Shown here: one piece after another, positions 9,004 to 16,466 of the stretch | Position numbering within the stretch: the first letter of the stretch is position 1 | Layout of the letters: every line of letters begins with the position of its first letter | Origin: Polaromonas sp047303325 | GTDB lineage: Bacteria > Pseudomonadota > Gammaproteobacteria > Burkholderiales > Burkholderiaceae_C | Direction: 5' to 3' | Length of the DNA: 64,000 bases | NCBI RefSeq assembly: GCF_047303325.1 | Contig: NZ_JBKBEX010000008.1 | Location: 112,643-176,642 of the forward strand | The notes under the pieces: generated by a model | Databases searched by the model: none | Told to the model about the DNA's origin: nothing | The model's input: the letters and a program-made list of their open reading frames with translations, nothing else | Program-made: the position numbers and the translations under genes

Positions 9004-9312
9004 GTGAACCACGTTGAACTGACCGCTTGTATCGCCGAGGCAAGTCCTCTTCGCTACACGCCCGCTGGAATCCCCGCCGCCAATTTCGTCCTCGAACACG
9101 AGTCCGAAGTCGTCGAAGCCGGGGTCACCAGACAGGTCAAATTGACGGTCAGGGCAGTTGCCTTCGGAGCGCTGGCTGAGCAATCAGCCAAGTCCCCCTT
9201 AGGCCAGCCCTTCAGGTTCACCGGTTTCCTCATCAATGCGCGCACCAGCAAAGGTGTTGTTTTCCATATTCAAGCTCTGCACAAGGTAGAGCAAGTACCG
9301 AACCCCATTTAA
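9004..9312 (+). CDS. priB: Primosomal replication protein N (PriB)
   Basis: A 102-residue OB-fold protein, NHVELTACIAEASPLRYTPAG at its start (GTG initiation codon) and KTSKGVVFHIQ-like sequence near the end. PriB is a single-stranded DNA-binding factor that stabilises PriA on forked DNA during replication restart. Its place between rpsF and rpsR is strongly conserved and separates it from Ssb, which shares the fold. The 60-base gap after rpsF is unremarkable. Confidence 0.95.
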   Translation: MNHVELTACIAEASPLRYTPAGIPAANFVLEHESEVVEAGVTRQVKLTVRAVAFGALAEQSAKSPLGQPFRFTGFLINARTSKGVVFHIQALHKVEQVPNPI

Positions 9313-9322
9313 GGAGTCCATC

Positions 9323-9607
9323 ATGGCCGGACCAAAACGTTTCAACAAAGACAAGCGCCCCAAGCGCAATACCCAATCCCTGCTGTTCAAGCGCAAGCGT
9401 TTTTGCCGCTTCACAGCCGCTGGCGTTGAAGAAATCGACTACAAGGACATCGACACCCTGCGTGATTTCGTTGCCGAAAACGGAAAAATCATCCCCGCAC
9501 GCCTGACCGGCACGCGCGCGATTTTCCAGCGCCAGATCAACACCGCCGTCAAGCGCGCTCGCTTCCTCGCGATGCTGCCTTACAGCGACCAGCACCGTAC
9601 CCTGTAA
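9323..9607 (+). CDS. rpsR: 30S ribosomal protein S18
   Basis: A 94-residue basic protein containing KRKRFCRFTAAGVEEIDYKD and ending in RARFLAMLPYSDQH, the family's conserved C-terminal rRNA-binding segment (RAR-LALLP-). S18 pairs with S6 on the 30S platform. It is preceded by an AAGGAG ribosome-binding site and lies 10 bases after priB. The N-terminal extension with GPKRFNKDKRPKRNTQ is typical for betaproteobacteria. Confidence 0.98.
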   Translation: MAGPKRFNKDKRPKRNTQSLLFKRKRFCRFTAAGVEEIDYKDIDTLRDFVAENGKIIPARLTGTRAIFQRQINTAVKRARFLAMLPYSDQHRTL

Positions 9608-9618
9608 GGAGCACGACC

Positions 9619-10071
9619 ATGCAAATCATTCTGCTCGACAAAGTCGTGAACCTCGGTAACCTCGGCGAAATCGTCAAGGTCAAAGACGGCTATGCACGCA
9701 ACTTCCTGATCCCTTCGGGCCGCGCACGCCGCGCCACGGAAGCCAACAAGGCCGAATTCGAAGCCAAGCGCGTCGAACTTGAAAAGGCTGCGGCCGCCAA
9801 GCTGGCCGAAATGCAAGCCCAGGGCGAAAAGCTGAGCGGCACCACCGTCAAGCTCACGCAAAAAGCCGGTGTGGACGGCCGCCTGTTCGGCTCCGTCACC
9901 AACCACGACATCTCTGCTGAACTGACCAAGCAGGGCTTCCCTGTCGTCAAGTCGCAGATCCGCATGCCCAACGGCCCGCTGAAGATCGTTGGCGACCACG
10001 CCGTGACCGTGGCTCTGCACACCGATGTGGCTGTGGACATCACCGTGACCGTGTACGGCGAAACCGCTTAA
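9619..10071 (+). CDS. rplI: 50S ribosomal protein L9
   Basis: A 150-residue protein beginning MQIILLDKVVNLGNLGE, followed by the signature VKVKDGYARNFLIPSGRA, then a long charged connecting helix and the C-terminal domain with KAGVDGRLFGSVTNHDI. L9 binds 23S rRNA near L1 and projects from the ribosome. It is the last gene of the operon and is followed by a strong terminator. Confidence 0.98.
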   Translation: MQIILLDKVVNLGNLGEIVKVKDGYARNFLIPSGRARRATEANKAEFEAKRVELEKAAAAKLAEMQAQGEKLSGTTVKLTQKAGVDGRLFGSVTNHDISAELTKQGFPVVKSQIRMPNGPLKIVGDHAVTVALHTDVAVDITVTVYGETA

Positions 10072-10089
10072 GCGCTTTTTCCCTTCACG

Positions 10090-10118
10090 AAAAAAGCCGC
10101 TCGCCGAGCGGCTTTTTT
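10090..10118 (+). terminator. Rho-independent terminator after rplI
   Basis: A long perfect stem (AAAAAAGCCGCTC with GAGCGGCTTTTTT, three-base loop GCC) ends in a run of T, 18 bases after the rplI stop. It should end the rpsF-priB-rpsR-rplI transcript and separates it from dnaB. Confidence 0.92.
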
Positions 10119-10183
10119 CATGGCCGGCCGTATCGCCCGACTGTGCACACCTTCCCGGTCCATTTCCACCCGATTTCCCCCGG

Positions 10184-10192
10184 TTATCCACA
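10184..10192 (+). promoter_or_regulatory. Consensus DnaA box upstream of dnaB
   Basis: TTATCCACA at 10184-10192 is a perfect match to the DnaA box consensus and lies 61 bases before the dnaB start codon. A single box outside an origin can act as a DnaA-dependent regulatory site. No cluster of further boxes is visible here, so an origin is unlikely. Confidence 0.6.
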
Positions 10193-10252
10193 GCCTTATC
10201 CCGCGGTGTTTTGCGCCCACGGCGTACCATTCACCCTCTCTCAAGGAAACCC

Positions 10253-11665
10253 ATGTCCGCCGTACTTTCCACCTATGACGATCCCGGCTACAGCCCCGAC
10301 CGCCAGATCGCCCAGCTGCGCATTCCGCCGCATTCCATCGAGGGTGAATCCAGCGTCCTGGGCGGCCTGTTGCTCGACAACGGTGCCTGGGACCGGGTGG
10401 GCGACCTGCTGGTCGACGAGGACTTCTACCGCTCCGAGCACAAGCTGATCTTCGCCGCCGTGGGCGCGCTCATCAACGCGAACAAGCCGGCAGACATCAT
10501 CACGGTCTATGAATACCTGCAGAACCAGGGCAAGGCCGACGAGGTAGGCGGCCTGAGCTACCTCAATTCGCTCGCGCAATACGTACCCAGCGCGGCCAAC
10601 ATCCGCCGCTACGCCGAGATCGTGCGCGAGCGCTCCATCCTGCGCAAGCTGGTGTCGGCCTCCGACGAAATTGCCACCAACGCCTTCAACCCGCAGGGCA
10701 AGGACGTCGCGACCATCCTCGACGAGGCTGAGCAGAAGATCTTCAAGATCGGCGAGCAGGGCTCGCGCATGAAGGAAGGCTTCCAGAGCATGGACACGCT
10801 GGTCGTGAGCCTGCTGGATCGCGTGACCGAGATGGCCGAGAACCCGCAGGACGTGACCGGCGTGCCCACGGGCTTCAGGGACTTTGACCATATGACGTCC
10901 GGCCTCCAGGCCGGCGACCTGATCGTCCTGGCGGCGCGCCCCTCCATGGGCAAGACAGCGCTGGCCATCAACATTGCCGAACACGTCGCGCTCAACGAGG
11001 GCCTGCCGGTGGCGGTGTTTTCCATGGAAATGGGCGCGTCCCAGCTCGCCGTGCGTATCGTTGGCTCCATAGGCCGCATCGACCAGACCCATTTGCGCAC
11101 CGGCGCCCTGACCGACGAAGAGTGGCCGCGCCTGACCGAGGCCATCGAAAAGCTGCGCACCGTCTCACTGCACATCGACGAAACGCCGGGCCTGACCGTG
11201 AGCGAGTTGCGCGCCAATGCGCGGCGCCTGGCCCGACAGTGCGGCAAGCTGGGCCTGATCGTGGTCGACTACCTGCAGCTCATGAGCGTCTCCGGCGGCA
11301 TGGCTGAAGAAAACCGCGCCACCGCCGTCGGCGAAATCTCGCGCGGCCTGAAGATGCTGGCCAAGGAACTGCAGTGCCCGGTCATTGCCCTGTCGCAGCT
11401 CAGCCGCGGCGTCGAGTCGCGCACCGACAAGCGCCCCATGATGAGCGACCTGCGCGAGTCCGGCGCCATCGAGCAGGACGCCGACATCATCATGTTCATC
11501 TACCGCGACGAGTACTACACCAAGGAGGCTTGCAAAGAGCCCGGTGTGGCAGAGGTCATCATCAGCAAGCAGCGTAACGGCCCCACGGGCACGGTGAAGC
11601 TTGCATTTATCAACCGCATCACCAAGTTTGAGAGCCTGGCGCACGGCGCGTCAGGAGACTTCTAG
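10253..11665 (+). CDS. dnaB: Replicative DNA helicase DnaB
   Basis: A 470-residue hexameric 5'-3' helicase that opens the replication fork. The N-terminal all-helical domain begins after PHSIEGESSVLGGLLLDN; the RecA-like C-terminal domain has Walker A ARPSMGKTA with its Lys at about residue 234, Walker B LIVVDYLQLM, and the arginine-finger region. The ATG at 10253 follows an AAGGAAA ribosome-binding site; a longer frame open from 10211 lacks a plausible initiation region. No intein is present. A DnaA box lies upstream and a strong terminator follows the gene. Confidence 0.98.
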   Translation: MSAVLSTYDDPGYSPDRQIAQLRIPPHSIEGESSVLGGLLLDNGAWDRVGDLLVDEDFYRSEHKLIFAAVGALINANKPADIITVYEYLQNQGKADEVGGLSYLNSLAQYVPSAANIRRYAEIVRERSILRKLVSASDEIATNAFNPQGKDVATILDEAEQKIFKIGEQGSRMKEGFQSMDTLVVSLLDRVTEMAENPQDVTGVPTGFRDFDHMTSGLQAGDLIVLAARPSMGKTALAINIAEHVALNEGLPVAVFSMEMGASQLAVRIVGSIGRIDQTHLRTGALTDEEWPRLTEAIEKLRTVSLHIDETPGLTVSELRANARRLARQCGKLGLIVVDYLQLMSVSGGMAEENRATAVGEISRGLKMLAKELQCPVIALSQLSRGVESRTDKRPMMSDLRESGAIEQDADIIMFIYRDEYYTKEACKEPGVAEVIISKQRNGPTGTVKLAFINRITKFESLAHGASGDF

Positions 11666-11680
11666 CCATCACCAGCAGGC

Positions 11681-12010
11681 TCAAGGCGCAAAATCCGCTT
11701 CAGCGGGCGTGCGCCTTTTTTTGCGTATGACCGTCACTGGTCCCGCGACATTCGCCGCTACCGGGGTTTGCACGGGCCTGGTTGCGAACAAGTGCTCAGC
11801 GCTGCAGATAGCGGCCTCGACATCACCCCGGTTCAGTCGCTGGATCACCGATCCATTGACCTGCAGATAGCCGCCGTCGCGCGCGATGGCCAGAAAGCCA
11901 AACTCCATCCCTCGGTGCACGGTTCCGATCACGCGATAGGAGTCCACCGGCGGAATGGCCCAAGGTGCTCTCAGGATTTTGTGCAGGCGGACTGTCAGGC
12001 GTTCATCCAT
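11681..12010 (-). CDS. Hypothetical protein, 109 aa, convergent with dnaB
   Basis: I do not recognise this family. The protein starts MDERLTVRLHKILRAPW, continues with a beta-rich segment GYLQVNGSVIQRLNRGDVEAA (read from about residue 45) and ends in a basic tail. It looks globular and coding: the ATG at 12010 has a good ribosome-binding site (AAGGGAGA, six bases upstream). It lies divergent to the peptide-modification locus and its start overlaps the stop of a 40-codon micro-ORF, suggesting coupled translation. Its last codons overlap the dnaB terminator hairpin on the other strand. Confidence 0.6.
   Translation of the reverse strand: MDERLTVRLHKILRAPWAIPPVDSYRVIGTVHRGMEFGFLAIARDGGYLQVNGSVIQRLNRGDVEAAICSAEHLFATRPVQTPVAANVAGPVTVIRKKRRTPAEADFAP
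11685..11722 (+). terminator. Rho-independent terminator after dnaB
   Basis: GGCGCA pairs with TGCGCC around an inner hairpin CCGCT/AGCGG, directly followed by seven T (11716-11722), 20 bases after the dnaB stop. The structure also encodes the end of the convergent hypothetical gene on the other strand. Confidence 0.75.
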
Positions 12011-12125
12011 ACGGTTTTCTCCCTTGTTCTTGTATCGGGTGGCATTGGGCTCGTGGGTCGCCGCGGCCGAGGTCGGCATGCGGCGCCGCGAATCGATGAT
12101 GTTTGTTGGTGACGCCTTCTTGCAT
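12003..12125 (-). CDS. Candidate 40-codon micro-ORF before the unknown gene
   Basis: An ATG at 12125 is preceded nine bases upstream by a near-perfect ribosome-binding site (AAGGAGGGAGA), the strongest in this neighbourhood. It opens a 40-residue frame starting MQEGVTNKHHRF, hydrophilic, with one Cys and several His, Gly and Pro. The stop TGA overlaps the ATG of the following 109-aa gene (ATGGATGA), a classic translational-coupling arrangement. It may be a leader peptide, a small functional peptide, or a by-product of a longer open frame (11995-12240) that overlaps it. No family is recognised. Confidence 0.4.
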   Translation of the reverse strand: MQEGVTNKHHRFAAPHADLGRGDPRAQCHPIQEQGRKPYG

Positions 12126-12435
12126 CGTTGTCTCCCTCCTTGAAAACTTCGTTGACAGCTTGTTGAACTCTTTTGACGACCTTGAAAAGGTATGCGAGTT
12201 CGCCAGGGAAGTTCGCGCGAATTGTCTGTGCGCGGTACATCTTTGTCGGATTTCCTGAATCCGGCGCTCCTAGCCCTGTTCTTTGCCGCCAAGACTGGCT
12301 AGCATCCGCCGGGACGGCAAGGGTGATCCGCGTGCGTCCTGAAGCAAGGCTTGTTTCGTCCGGTCGTTTCGCTGGCATCCGAACCGTCGCTTGAAGTGGA
12401 AGTTTTCAACCAACTAACCTGCAAGGAAAAAACCT
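12126..12435. other. Divergent intergenic region of the peptide locus
   Basis: About 310 bases between the micro-ORF on the minus strand and the precursor gene on the plus strand. This must hold the promoters for both directions. An open frame on the minus strand (11995-12240, 81 residues, start MYRAQTIRANFPGELAYLF) has plausible composition in its first half but overlaps the micro-ORF and is not called. An AAGGA ribosome-binding site for the precursor lies at 12423-12427. No convincing sigma-70 promoter was found. Confidence 0.5.
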
Positions 12436-12630
12436 ATGCCTACCACCTCGAATAGCGCGGAAGCCCACACCTTGTCGCGCAACCTGACGTCTAATTTCAA
12501 AGGGGACGTGAACTCGCTCAACCAGAAGGTTGTCGAAGGCCGCATTCTGGAAACCGCCATCGCCCAGCTCGCGGGCCGCCCCGGTTTCAATCCGGCCGCG
12601 ATCAGCATCGTGTTCGGCCTGAAGTGGTAA
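12436..12630 (+). CDS. Candidate RiPP precursor peptide ending FGLKW
   Basis: A 64-residue peptide with a good AAGGA ribosome-binding site, sitting directly before a radical SAM/SPASM gene and an HExxH gene. The first 45 residues are hydrophilic and helix-prone (leader-like), and the C-terminus GRPGFNPAAISIVFGLKW is hydrophobic and aromatic (core-like). Phe60 lies exactly five residues from the C-terminus, the position of Phe in FxSxx-COOH peptides; here the third residue is Leu62 instead of Ser. Phe60-Gly-Leu62 would therefore be a candidate three-residue cyclophane. No double-Gly cleavage motif is seen. The precursor role is inferred from size, composition and context. Confidence 0.75.
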   Translation: MPTTSNSAEAHTLSRNLTSNFKGDVNSLNQKVVEGRILETAIAQLAGRPGFNPAAISIVFGLKW

Positions 12631-12647
12631 CTGCCGGCTAGCCGCCG

Positions 12648-12678
12648 CGGGGTGCGCGGATATTTTCTGCGTGCCCCG
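12648..12678 (+). promoter_or_regulatory. Hairpin between precursor and radical SAM gene
   Basis: CGGGGTGCGC pairs with GCGTGCCCCG (two G-U wobbles in RNA) around an 11-base loop, 18 bases after the precursor stop and 32 bases before the maturase ATG. There is no T-tract after it. Such structures in RiPP operons can stabilise the precursor message or reduce read-through so that peptide is made in excess over enzyme. The role here is inference. Confidence 0.5.
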
Positions 12679-12710
12679 TCGCGGCCACGGTCCCTGACTT
12701 GCCCGCCCTC

Positions 12711-13907
12711 ATGTTTCGTTCGGCCATCGTCAAGCTGACAGCGGTGTGCGACATCGATTGCAGCTACTGCTACATGTTCAACCAGGTGGACCGCACTTTT
12801 GAGCGCATGCCTGCGCGCATGGCGTTGCCAACAGCCTTATGCCTGCTGGACCGCATCTGTGACTACCACCCGCGGGGTGAGTCCGAAGCCTTCTCCATCG
12901 TCCTCCATGGCGGCGAACCCATGCTCTGGCCCGATGCCAGTTTTGCCGAACTGCTTGTGCAGATTGCGCGGCGCCGAGAGCTAGGCTGGAATCTCGACGT
13001 CGCGATACAGACCAACCTGGTGCAGCCTATCGCGCCGCGACTGCTTGCCCTTTTTCGCGAACATCGCGTGTCGCTGGGCGTCAGCCTGGACGGTCCGCGC
13101 GAGCTGAACGATGCCGCGCGTGTGGACAAGCGGGGCCGCGGCACCTATGAGCGCGTCATGGCCAACGTCGAGCGCATGCTGGCCGACGGAGACGGCGGTT
13201 TGATCGGCGGCTTTCTGGCGGTGGCCAACCCTTCGCTGCCGCCGGCGGAGTTCCTCGCCTGGGTATGCAGCCTGCCGGTTTCCAGGGTCGACGTGTTGTG
13301 GCCCATCGAATTCAACTGGCGCCACCCTCCGTGGCCGCTGGGGGCGTCGCGCGCTTATGCCGCCGCGCCGCGCTACGGCACCTGGTATGCCGAACTGTTC
13401 CGCGCCTGGTGGGCGCTGGACGATCCGGGCGTCACCATCAGGCTCTTCAACAACCTGCTTCACGTCGCTTTGGGAGGGCAGGGCCACATCGACGCCCTGG
13501 TGAACGACAGCTACAACATGTTCGTCGTCAATACCGACGGCAGCTACGAATACCCCGACTACCTGCGCGTGGCCGGCGACGGCTCGGCCTGCACACCCTT
13601 TCACATCAGTACGGATGGCATTGCCGCGCTGGCCGCGGATCCCTTGTTCGCGCGACTTCTCAAGCTGCGCGACGAGCTTCCGGCGAAGTGCACCGGCTGC
13701 CGCCACCGCCTGATCTGCGGCGGTGGTTTCCTGCCCGGCCGCAGCGATGCGAAAGACGGCATCGCGCAGCGCGAGTCCGTGCTGTGCGCGGACCAAATGC
13801 ATTTTTTCGACGCCGCGCTCGGCCTTATCGAATCTTCACTTCAACAGCGAGGTGCCCATGTCCACAGTGATCCGGCAAATACCACCGTCGCAGGCCTTCA
13901 AGCCTGA
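12711..13907 (+). CDS. Radical SAM/SPASM peptide maturase, FxsB-like
   Basis: A 398-residue enzyme with the radical SAM cluster motif CDIDCSYC (Cys13, Cys17, Cys20) followed by YMFNQVD, the layout of the FxsB-type cyclophane synthases. The strand ending VLHGGEP is the SAM-binding GGEP motif. The C-terminal SPASM region has cysteines at about 294, 327, 330, 336 and 359 (CTGCRHRLICGGGF), enough for auxiliary Fe-S clusters. The family forms C-C cross-links between an aromatic side chain and a nearby residue in a ribosomal peptide. The likely substrate is the peptide at 12436. An alternative TTG start lies at 12699; neither start has a strong ribosome-binding site. Confidence 0.85.
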   Translation: MFRSAIVKLTAVCDIDCSYCYMFNQVDRTFERMPARMALPTALCLLDRICDYHPRGESEAFSIVLHGGEPMLWPDASFAELLVQIARRRELGWNLDVAIQTNLVQPIAPRLLALFREHRVSLGVSLDGPRELNDAARVDKRGRGTYERVMANVERMLADGDGGLIGGFLAVANPSLPPAEFLAWVCSLPVSRVDVLWPIEFNWRHPPWPLGASRAYAAAPRYGTWYAELFRAWWALDDPGVTIRLFNNLLHVALGGQGHIDALVNDSYNMFVVNTDGSYEYPDYLRVAGDGSACTPFHISTDGIAALAADPLFARLLKLRDELPAKCTGCRHRLICGGGFLPGRSDAKDGIAQRESVLCADQMHFFDAALGLIESSLQQRGAHVHSDPANTTVAGLQA

Positions 13908-15132
13908 ATTGCAGTGCGCCGATTTCGTCGAACTGGCCTTGATGCCGGATGCCGTGATCACGGCCGAACTGGTCAGCGCCTCCGCTTCCGACCGCCTGGA
14001 CGATTTCCGGGTCCTGGCCGACATCGTGCGGGCTTCGCCGTCCATGGCCGCGTACCGTGAACGCTGGCAACAGGCAGCACTCGACCTGGAGGCGCTGTTG
14101 CCGCATGAGCGCATCGCCATTGGTTCATCGCCGTTGTGCCGCCGCTGGCTGCACGCGACGGGGCGCGCGCTCATTGCGGGCGCGCCGCTGGAGGTCTTCG
14201 AACCCTTGCTCGCATCGGTCGCCAATTACATACCGGGCTTTTTGGAAGTGGCGCCGCGCGGCAGGGTGCTGATGTCACGCGGCGGCCATATCGAAACCTG
14301 GGATTGCGCCAGCGGCATCAAGCTGCCCGCCGGTTATGGCGACGGAGCCTGGCAATGCCGGCGCAAGGGCGCATGGATCCACTTGAGTCCCTTGCCCGCA
14401 AGCGGCCAGACACTCAGTTCCTGCCTTGTGGCGCCGGATGCGGTGCTGCCGCGATCCCATATCGTGGTCCGCAACGACTTGCCGGGCTTGCGCGTGTCGC
14501 TTGATGAGACTCGCACACCAGAGCGCGGCAGCGCCGTGCGCGAGAAGGAAACCGACGCGCGCCAATGCTCTTACCCGCAGGGCCGCCATCGCCCCATCGT
14601 GGAGGCGGCGCAAGCCCTGCTATCGGCCTGGCCCGAGGAGTATAAAGACTGGCGCCGCACGATGCGTGTCGTGGTGCCGCGCCTGCCGCCAGCCGGGTGG
14701 CAGATGGAGGGTTTCACGATTTCCTCCATGCAGGGGGCCGCGTGGATCCACCCATCCAATACCTTGCGCACCCTGGAAAGCCTGGTCCATGAGCACAGCC
14801 ACGTGAAGTTGCGCTATGTCGAAGAAGCCGTTCCGTTGCTGCAATCCGTTCAGACCGATGCGCGTTTTCCGGTCGGTTGGCGCACGGACCTTCGGCCCAT
14901 TGTTGGTATTTTCGAGGGTGTGTACGTGCATCTGCACTGTGTCATGGCGCTGGTTCGCTACCTGCAGGATACCGGCCTTGATGCCGCGACGCGGCACGAC
15001 GCCGCGATCCGCCTCGACGAATTACGCGTGCAGGCGCGCGAGGGATTTGAGATCCTGAGCCGGCACGGGCACTTCACCAAGGCCGGCCAGGGCTTTCTGC
15101 GCTGGGCCGAGTCCACCCTGCGCGACTATTGA
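13858..15132 (+). CDS. HExxH-motif peptide modification protein (aKG-HExxH type)
   Basis: A 424-residue protein whose ATG at 13858 lies inside the end of the radical SAM gene (50-base overlap) with a GAGG ribosome-binding site, so the two are coupled. It contains HEHSH at residues 311-315 followed by WRTDLRPIVGIFEGVYVHLH at 341-360. This HExxH plus WR-D-RP-xG pattern marks the HEXXH-domain family found beside FxsB-type enzymes; characterised relatives are iron and alpha-ketoglutarate-dependent peptide beta-hydroxylases rather than peptidases. The N-terminal 250 residues are a helical region with cysteines at 20, 94, 150, 167, 189 and 237. It probably hydroxylates the precursor, before or after cross-linking. 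Confidence 0.8.
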   Translation: MSTVIRQIPPSQAFKPELQCADFVELALMPDAVITAELVSASASDRLDDFRVLADIVRASPSMAAYRERWQQAALDLEALLPHERIAIGSSPLCRRWLHATGRALIAGAPLEVFEPLLASVANYIPGFLEVAPRGRVLMSRGGHIETWDCASGIKLPAGYGDGAWQCRRKGAWIHLSPLPASGQTLSSCLVAPDAVLPRSHIVVRNDLPGLRVSLDETRTPERGSAVREKETDARQCSYPQGRHRPIVEAAQALLSAWPEEYKDWRRTMRVVVPRLPPAGWQMEGFTISSMQGAAWIHPSNTLRTLESLVHEHSHVKLRYVEEAVPLLQSVQTDARFPVGWRTDLRPIVGIFEGVYVHLHCVMALVRYLQDTGLDAATRHDAAIRLDELRVQAREGFEILSRHGHFTKAGQGFLRWAESTLRDY

Positions 15133-15183
15133 ACCGCCGCTCCAGGGTGGGTACAGAGGAAAAGTATCCGGGAGAGCGCCGCC

Positions 15184-15417
15184 TCAGCGCACGCACTCAA
15201 AGCCGTACTGGCCTTCAGCCGGCTTGGTGATCAGGCGCGCATGCCGGCCACCGCGCTTCTGGCATTCGGTTTCAGCGATCTCGGATGCATCCGGCAACTG
15301 CGATGGGCGGCCTTTGACGACGATCAGCTTTTCGCTGGTACTCAGAAGTTCGGCCGCGCAGCCGGAGAGCAGGGCACAGACCATCAGCAGTGAAGACAAC
15401 AAATAGGTTTTTTTCAT
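15184..15417 (-). CDS. Small lipoprotein, hypothetical
   Basis: A 77-residue protein with a lipoprotein signal peptide: MKK, a hydrophobic stretch, and a lipobox LLSGC with the acylated Cys at residue 20. The mature part is about 58 residues with two further Cys (in TECQKRGG and the terminal FECVR), which could form a disulfide in the periplasm. The start at 15417 is chosen because AAGGAAA precedes it and the signal peptide begins there. It is convergent with the HExxH gene. No function is recognised. Confidence 0.75.
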   Translation of the reverse strand: MKKTYLLSSLLMVCALLSGCAAELLSTSEKLIVVKGRPSQLPDASEIAETECQKRGGRHARLITKPAEGQYGFECVR

Positions 15418-15492
15418 GAGAATTTCCTTAATGGGATTAATGTAAAGGCTGCGGCGACCCGGCATCGCTGATACCTCGCCGCATGGGCTGTG

Positions 15493-16089
15493 TCAGCCCA
15501 ACCCCAGCGCCTGGTACACCCGAAGCGCCCCATAGGCGTCATTGGCCGCGTAAATAATTTGCGCCTCCGTGAGCCTTTCGTTGGCCCAATTGGAGGTCGC
15601 CGCTTTTTTGGACTTGAGAAAGCGCTTGTTGAACATCACGGCCACGGCGCCGCGCACGCCCATATCCTTGCGGTAGCCGCGCTCGCGGAACACCACGTTG
15701 AGGTCCAGCACGCCCTGCAGGTCCGTGCCCAGCTTGCGGATGATGCGGCGCTGGTCGTCGCCCAGGCCGAAGCCGGCCTTGATCACGGCGGGTGAGCTCA
15801 GCACCAGGCCCACAGCGCGCCGGCATTCGGCGTCTTCGAGCTGGAAGATCCAGGCCTTGTGAAGGGTCGCGAGCTGCACGATGTGCGGCCCATCCGAGGC
15901 CTCGTTCTTGGCAAAGGTGGGTTTGGACTCGGTGTCAAAGCCCAGCACGGTGGCACCGGTCAGGTCCGTGAGCGCCTGGGCTGCCCGCCCGGCTGTGGAC
16001 ACGACTTCGATCTGGTCCAGGCCCAGCCGCTCGAAGGGCTCGAGCAGCGCGATTTCTTCTTTGCCGGGGGTGGGATGGCGCTCGGTCAT
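15493..16089 (-). CDS. 3'-5' exonuclease domain protein (RNase D/DnaQ-like)
   Basis: A 198-residue protein with the three exonuclease motifs of the DEDD superfamily: Exo I LGFDTESKPTF (Asp and Glu), a middle motif around AGFGLGDD, and Exo III IYAANDAYGALRVY (Tyr and Asp, DEDDy type). Only the catalytic domain is present; the HRDC domains of full RNase D are absent. It probably removes nucleotides from 3' ends of RNA or DNA in the cytosol, substrate unknown. The ATG at 16089 gives a compact single-domain protein. Confidence 0.85.
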   Translation of the reverse strand: MTERHPTPGKEEIALLEPFERLGLDQIEVVSTAGRAAQALTDLTGATVLGFDTESKPTFAKNEASDGPHIVQLATLHKAWIFQLEDAECRRAVGLVLSSPAVIKAGFGLGDDQRRIIRKLGTDLQGVLDLNVVFRERGYRKDMGVRGAVAVMFNKRFLKSKKAATSNWANERLTEAQIIYAANDAYGALRVYQALGLG

Positions 16090-16193
16090 AGGTATCCATG
16101 CGAAAAGGCGGTTAAAAAAACAGGAATCTGCAGGGCTAGAGCTTACAGTCGGGGTAGGGCGCCATTCCGGGCAACCCGCTTCCTGACTCCACC

Positions 16194-16448
16194 ATGGCCG
16201 CACAAAGCATCACCACCGAGCATTACAAGCTCTTTCCGTCGCCGCGCAACCGGCACCGCACGATTTTTCTGCACCAGGTGTTTGTGCCGCACTCCTACAT
16301 GCTGATCGACATGGAAAGCTACCAGCTCAAAGGCAAATACAGCCTGTTCGGGGCTTGCCGGCTGGCCGACATGCGCATGGGCCAGCTGGTCACGCTGGAG
16401 CTGGCCGAGGACGAGGCCAGCTTCAACGCCCAGTTCGTGCCAGACTGA
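16194..16448 (+). CDS. Hypothetical protein, 84 aa
   Basis: A short soluble protein with a composition suggesting a folded beta-rich domain: TIFLHQVFVPHSYMLIDME, then YQLKGKYSLFGACRLADMRM and an acidic C-terminus. It is divergent from the exonuclease gene and convergent with the site-2 protease gene. No signal peptide, membrane segment or recognised domain. Its codon use fits the neighbours, so it is probably a real gene. Confidence 0.55.
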   Translation: MAAQSITTEHYKLFPSPRNRHRTIFLHQVFVPHSYMLIDMESYQLKGKYSLFGACRLADMRMGQLVTLELAEDEASFNAQFVPD

Positions 16449-16466
16449 TCCATCCGCCACCCGGGC

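Noticed and set aside
10184..10252. Replication origin suggested by a DnaA box beside dnaB
   Set aside because: Only one box is visible, with no AT-rich unwinding region or box cluster and no dnaA/dnaN genes nearby.
11995..12240. 81-codon frame on the minus strand over the divergent region of the RiPP locus
   Set aside because: It overlaps the micro-ORF with the better ribosome-binding site and its second half is Arg/Pro-rich, as expected for a wrong frame.
12391..12420. Possible sigma-70 promoter TTGAAG / TAACCT before the precursor gene
   Set aside because: The transcript would start inside or after the ribosome-binding site at 12423, so it cannot drive normal initiation of the peptide.
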